Assembly (NCBI GenBank): GCA_965261585.1
Contig: CBDHDN010000042.1
Location: 1 to 8,719, forward strand
Direction of reading: 5' to 3'
From: CBDHDN01 sp965261585
GTDB lineage: Bacteria > Pseudomonadota > Alphaproteobacteria > UBA6615
Length of the DNA stretch: 8,719 bases
Shown: piece by piece, positions 7,259 to 8,719 of the stretch
Position numbering within the stretch: position 1 is the stretch's first letter
Layout of the letters: each line of letters starts with the position of its first letter
The notes under the pieces: model-generated
Told to the model about the DNA's origin: nothing
Seen by the model: the letters and a program-made list of their open reading frames with translations, nothing else
Databases searched by the model: none
Position numbers and translations under genes: made by a program

Positions 7259-7485
7259 CGACTTCCCTCCTTCGCGAAGAAGGCCGCGGCTTTTTTTAGA
7301 ATGTCACGCTCCTGCCGGAGAACCGCATTCTCTTTGCGCAGCCGCTTCAACTCGGCCTGCAGGTCGTCCCGGATCTCTGGCGGCATCTCTTCACCGCGAT
7401 ATTGACCGATCCAGCGTGTCAGCGATGACAGCCCGACCCCAAGGTCCTCCGCGATCTCTGTCCGCGGCCGGCCACTACTCAGCAC
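7255..7485 (-). pseudogene. IS3-family OrfA (helix-turn-helix and leucine zipper), 3' part, split by IS630
   Basis: This segment encodes LSSGRPRTEIAEDLGVGLSS and LTRWIGQYRGEE, the helix-turn-helix, then LKRLRKENAVLRQERDILKK, the leucine zipper of IS3 OrfA, ending AAAFFAKEGSR at TGA 7255-7257. OrfA binds the element ends and, fused to OrfB, forms the transposase. The apparent start at 7485 is an artefact: the natural N-terminus continues on the other side of the IS630 insertion at 8615-8675. The sequence is otherwise intact. Confidence 0.85.
7290..7297 (-). promoter_or_regulatory. Programmed -1 frameshift site (AAAAAAAG) of IS3 orfA-orfB
   Basis: On the minus strand, AAAAAAAG lies in the orfA codons for Lys-Lys-Ala, about 33 bases before the orfB ATG. 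A one-base backward slip here would join ILKK directly to SRGLLREGGKS and then MRFALIDA of OrfB without a stop, giving an OrfAB fusion. A7G-type heptamers at this place are the standard IS3 arrangement. Whether it works here is moot, because orfB is broken. Confidence 0.75.
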
Positions 7486-7494
7486 TAGTACCGG
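7486..7494 (+). repeat. IS630 target TA plus left terminal repeat core
   Basis: TA (7486-7487) is the duplicated target dinucleotide and GTACCGG (7488-7494) the first seven bases of the element. The same string occurs inverted at 8606-8614. The outer context is C-TA-G on the uninterrupted IS3 sequence. Confidence 0.8.
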
Positions 7495-8612
7495 GAATCA
7501 CAAATCGCGATGACGTGGTTTGAGCCTCTTCTGATGGATGTTGGTGCTGACCCAACGGAAAGGCTTGGCGGTCTTGTTGTGGGCGTGGATGAAGGCATCG
7601 ATGGCGTCCCTGAGTTGTCGGGGCGAAGTGAAGCTGGCGCCGTGCAGGGCGGCGCGGCTGAGGATCGAGAACCAGATCTCGATCTGGTTGAGCCAGCTGG
7701 CGTAGTTGGGCGTGAAGTGGAAGTGGACATGGGGGATGCGCCTTGAGCCAGCGGTCGCGCTTGGGCTTGTGGGTGTTCAGGTTGTCGAGAACGACATGGA
7801 TCTCGCGGTCGGGATAGGCGGCCACCAAGCGGTTCATGAAGTCGAGGAACTCACGGCGGCGCCGCCGTTCGTAGTGTCCGGCCTGAACCTCGCCGCTGGC
7901 GACGTTGAGAGCGGCAAACAGCGTCGTCGTGCCGTGTCGCTTATAGGTGTGGCCATGGCCGATCAGGGCGCGCCCGTTCGGCAGCTTCAGATAGCCCTGG
8001 GCGCGCTCCAGCGCCTGGATGTGCGGCTTCTCGTCGACCGCCAGCACGATGGCGTCCTCCGGCGGGTGCAAGTAGAGGCCGACGATCTCGGCCCGCCTTG
8101 GGGACGAACTCGGGATCGTTGCTCTGGCACCAGGATTTACGGCCGGCCAGGTCGATCTTTTGCCGGCGCAGGAAGCGCCAGATGTACTGGTCCGACACAT
8201 CGCCCAGCGCCCGGGCCAGCAGTGGCGCCGTCCAGCGAGCGAAGCCGGCGGGCGGCGGCTCGTCCAACTGCGCCAGGATGCGCCGGCCCGTCTCGGCCGT
8301 GTAGATCGGCGTCGCCCCCGGCCGCGCTCGATCCGACAGCCCGGCCAGCCGTTCCGCCGCGAAGCGCGTGCGCCAGCGGCTGACCCGCCCCGGCCAGGTG
8401 CCAAGCGCCGCCGCAATGGAGCGCGTCGAGCGGCCGTCCCGCCGCCAACAACACCATGCGGGCGCGCTCGCTCACGCCCTGTTCCGTCTTCGGAGATCGG
8501 ACCATGCTCTCAAGCACCGCCCGCTCCTCCTCCGTCAATATGATCGGAGTCCGCGTCCTGGATGTTCATCCATCCTTTGAATCACGACTCCGCCGCCAGC
8601 GATAGCCGGTAC
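7488..8612 (-). mobile_element. IS630-family insertion sequence nested in IS3 orfA
   Basis: A 1125-bp element flanked by TA on both sides (7486-7487 and 8613-8614), the target duplication typical of the IS630/Tc1 group. The ends read GTACCGGGAATCAC (7488 onward) and, reversed from 8612, GTACCGGCTATCGC: seven identical bases, then four of the next seven. Removing the element and one TA restores a continuous OrfA frame across the gap: TDTEFKREAVRLV joined to LSSGRPRTEIAED. This proves the boundaries and the nesting order. It carries one frameshifted transposase gene on the minus strand. Confidence 0.88.
7498..8538 (-). pseudogene. IS630-family transposase, three frameshifts
   Basis: Read piecewise on the minus strand. 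From about 8538: LTEEERAVLESMVRSPKTEQ and SERARMVLLAA. After an extra base near 8438-8440: GRSTRSIAAALGTWPGRVSR (helix-turn-helix), SDQYIWRFLRRQKIDL and NDPEFVPKA. After an extra base near 8094-8097: AEIVGLYLHPPEDAIVLAVD followed by EKPHIQALERAQ (first Asp of DDE), GTTTLFAALNVASGEV and IHVVLDNLNTHKP (second Asp). After one surplus base in the G5 run at 7731-7735: HVHFHFTPNYASWLNQIEIW (catalytic Glu), SPRQLRDAIDAFIHAHNKTA and RHRDL, ending in a TGA codon at 7498-7500 inside the terminal repeat. The start is uncertain: TTG 8538 is in frame, and an ATG further upstream near 8570 is in another frame. The order and motifs are those of IS630 transposases that insert at TA. Confidence 0.85.
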
Positions 8613-8614
8613 TA
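8606..8614 (-). repeat. IS630 right terminal repeat core plus target TA
   Basis: CCGGTAC (8606-8612) followed by TA (8613-8614) is the inverted copy of 7486-7494. The IS3 orfA reading frame starts again directly outside. Confidence 0.8.
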
Positions 8615-8719
8615 GGCGCACCGCCTCGCGCTTGAACTCCGTATCCGTGCGGCGAAACCAGACACAATCAGGATCCGCTAACCAACCGGGAATGGGCGAT
8701 CATACCATCGCGGCTCCAT
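8615..8719 (-). pseudogene. IS3-family OrfA, detached 5' part, and unexplained window edge
   Basis: Minus-strand translation gives FRRTDTEFKREAVRLV just before the IS630 junction, the N-terminal helix of the OrfA whose remainder lies at 7255-7485. Further upstream the frame stays open (WLADPDCVW) until a TGA near 8698, but it contains no ATG. A GTG at 8663-8665 followed by SG is one frame away and could be the true start if a base has been added or lost. The IS3 inverted repeat expected some tens of bases upstream is not present, so it lies past 8719 or was removed. Confidence 0.5.

Larger units (their letters stand above)
6362..8719 (-). mobile_element. IS3-family insertion sequence, interrupted by IS630 and running off the window
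   Basis: The element is read on the minus strand. Its 3' end begins at 6362 with TGGTCTTGCTTCGGTTTAG followed by TGGAGAGC, which resembles IS3-subgroup ends (TG start, AGTGGA motif), and lies right at the break in the binding-protein gene. OrfB and orfA follow in order with the usual overlap and slippery site. The IS630 element occupies 7488-8612, and the 5' part of orfA resumes at 8615. The opposite inverted repeat is not visible before 8719. Without the insertion, the part seen is about 1.2 kb, consistent with an IS3-size element (about 1.2-1.3 kb). Its transposase is inactivated. Confidence 0.8.

Noticed and set aside
7475..8416. 313-codon minus-strand frame as a single IS630 protein
   Set aside because: Only its central part (AEIVGLYL to about LKAHP) is the real transposase frame; the Arg-rich beginning and the end after 7735 are out of frame with the family.
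1..8719. CRISPR array, tRNA/rRNA genes, toxin-antitoxin pair or phage-defence operon
   Set aside because: No spaced direct repeats, no tRNA cloverleaf or rRNA motif, and every credible protein is metabolic or a transposase.

Overview
This is a high-GC bacterial window. The HIT/DUF4170-type gene, the CTTCGACAAGCTCA palindrome, the codon choice and the insertion-sequence mix fit an alphaproteobacterium (Rhodospirillales or Hyphomicrobiales-like). That placement is inference, because there is no rRNA or phylogenetic marker. The dominant theme is accessory DNA: four mobile elements of four kinds, two of them nested, inserted among ordinary metabolic genes.

Left third (1-2276). The window opens inside the 3' end of a group II intron. 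Domains V and VI fold at about 82-153, and the intron ends at about base 153. It is followed by the 3' exon of a COG3575/DUF925-type nucleotidyltransferase gene (154-549), which also carries two compensating frameshifts. On the minus strand are a frameshifted gamma-glutamylcyclotransferase-like gene (620-1412), a 45-bp near-perfect palindrome (1414-1458), and a HIT-family gene (1466-2276). The HIT gene appears to run on into two tandem DUF4170-like domains but needs four frame changes to be read.

Middle (2407-6361). This block is clean. It holds an intact UbiD-family prenyl-FMN decarboxylase (2407-3927), a complete 1.77-kb IS66-family element with 23-bp inverted repeats and an intact transposase (3966-5730), and the start of a secreted solute-binding protein of an NMT1/SsuA-like ABC transporter (from 5768). 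UbiD and the binding protein point the same way and were probably neighbours before the IS66 element arrived. This suggests uptake and decarboxylation of an aromatic or unsaturated acid (inference).

Right third (6362-8719). The binding-protein gene is cut at codon 198 by an IS3-family element on the minus strand. Its orfA is in turn split at a C-TA-G site by a 1.1-kb IS630-family element (7488-8612). Both transposases are broken: two frameshifts plus a nonsense codon in IS3 orfB, and three frameshifts in IS630. The outer end of the IS3 element lies beyond the window or is lost.

I did not find a new defence system, CRISPR array or novel operon. The most interesting features are the group II intron junction, the possible HIT-DUF4170-DUF4170 fusion, the nested-element archaeology, and the sharp confinement of about 12 frameshifts to the two flanks with none in the central 4 kb.
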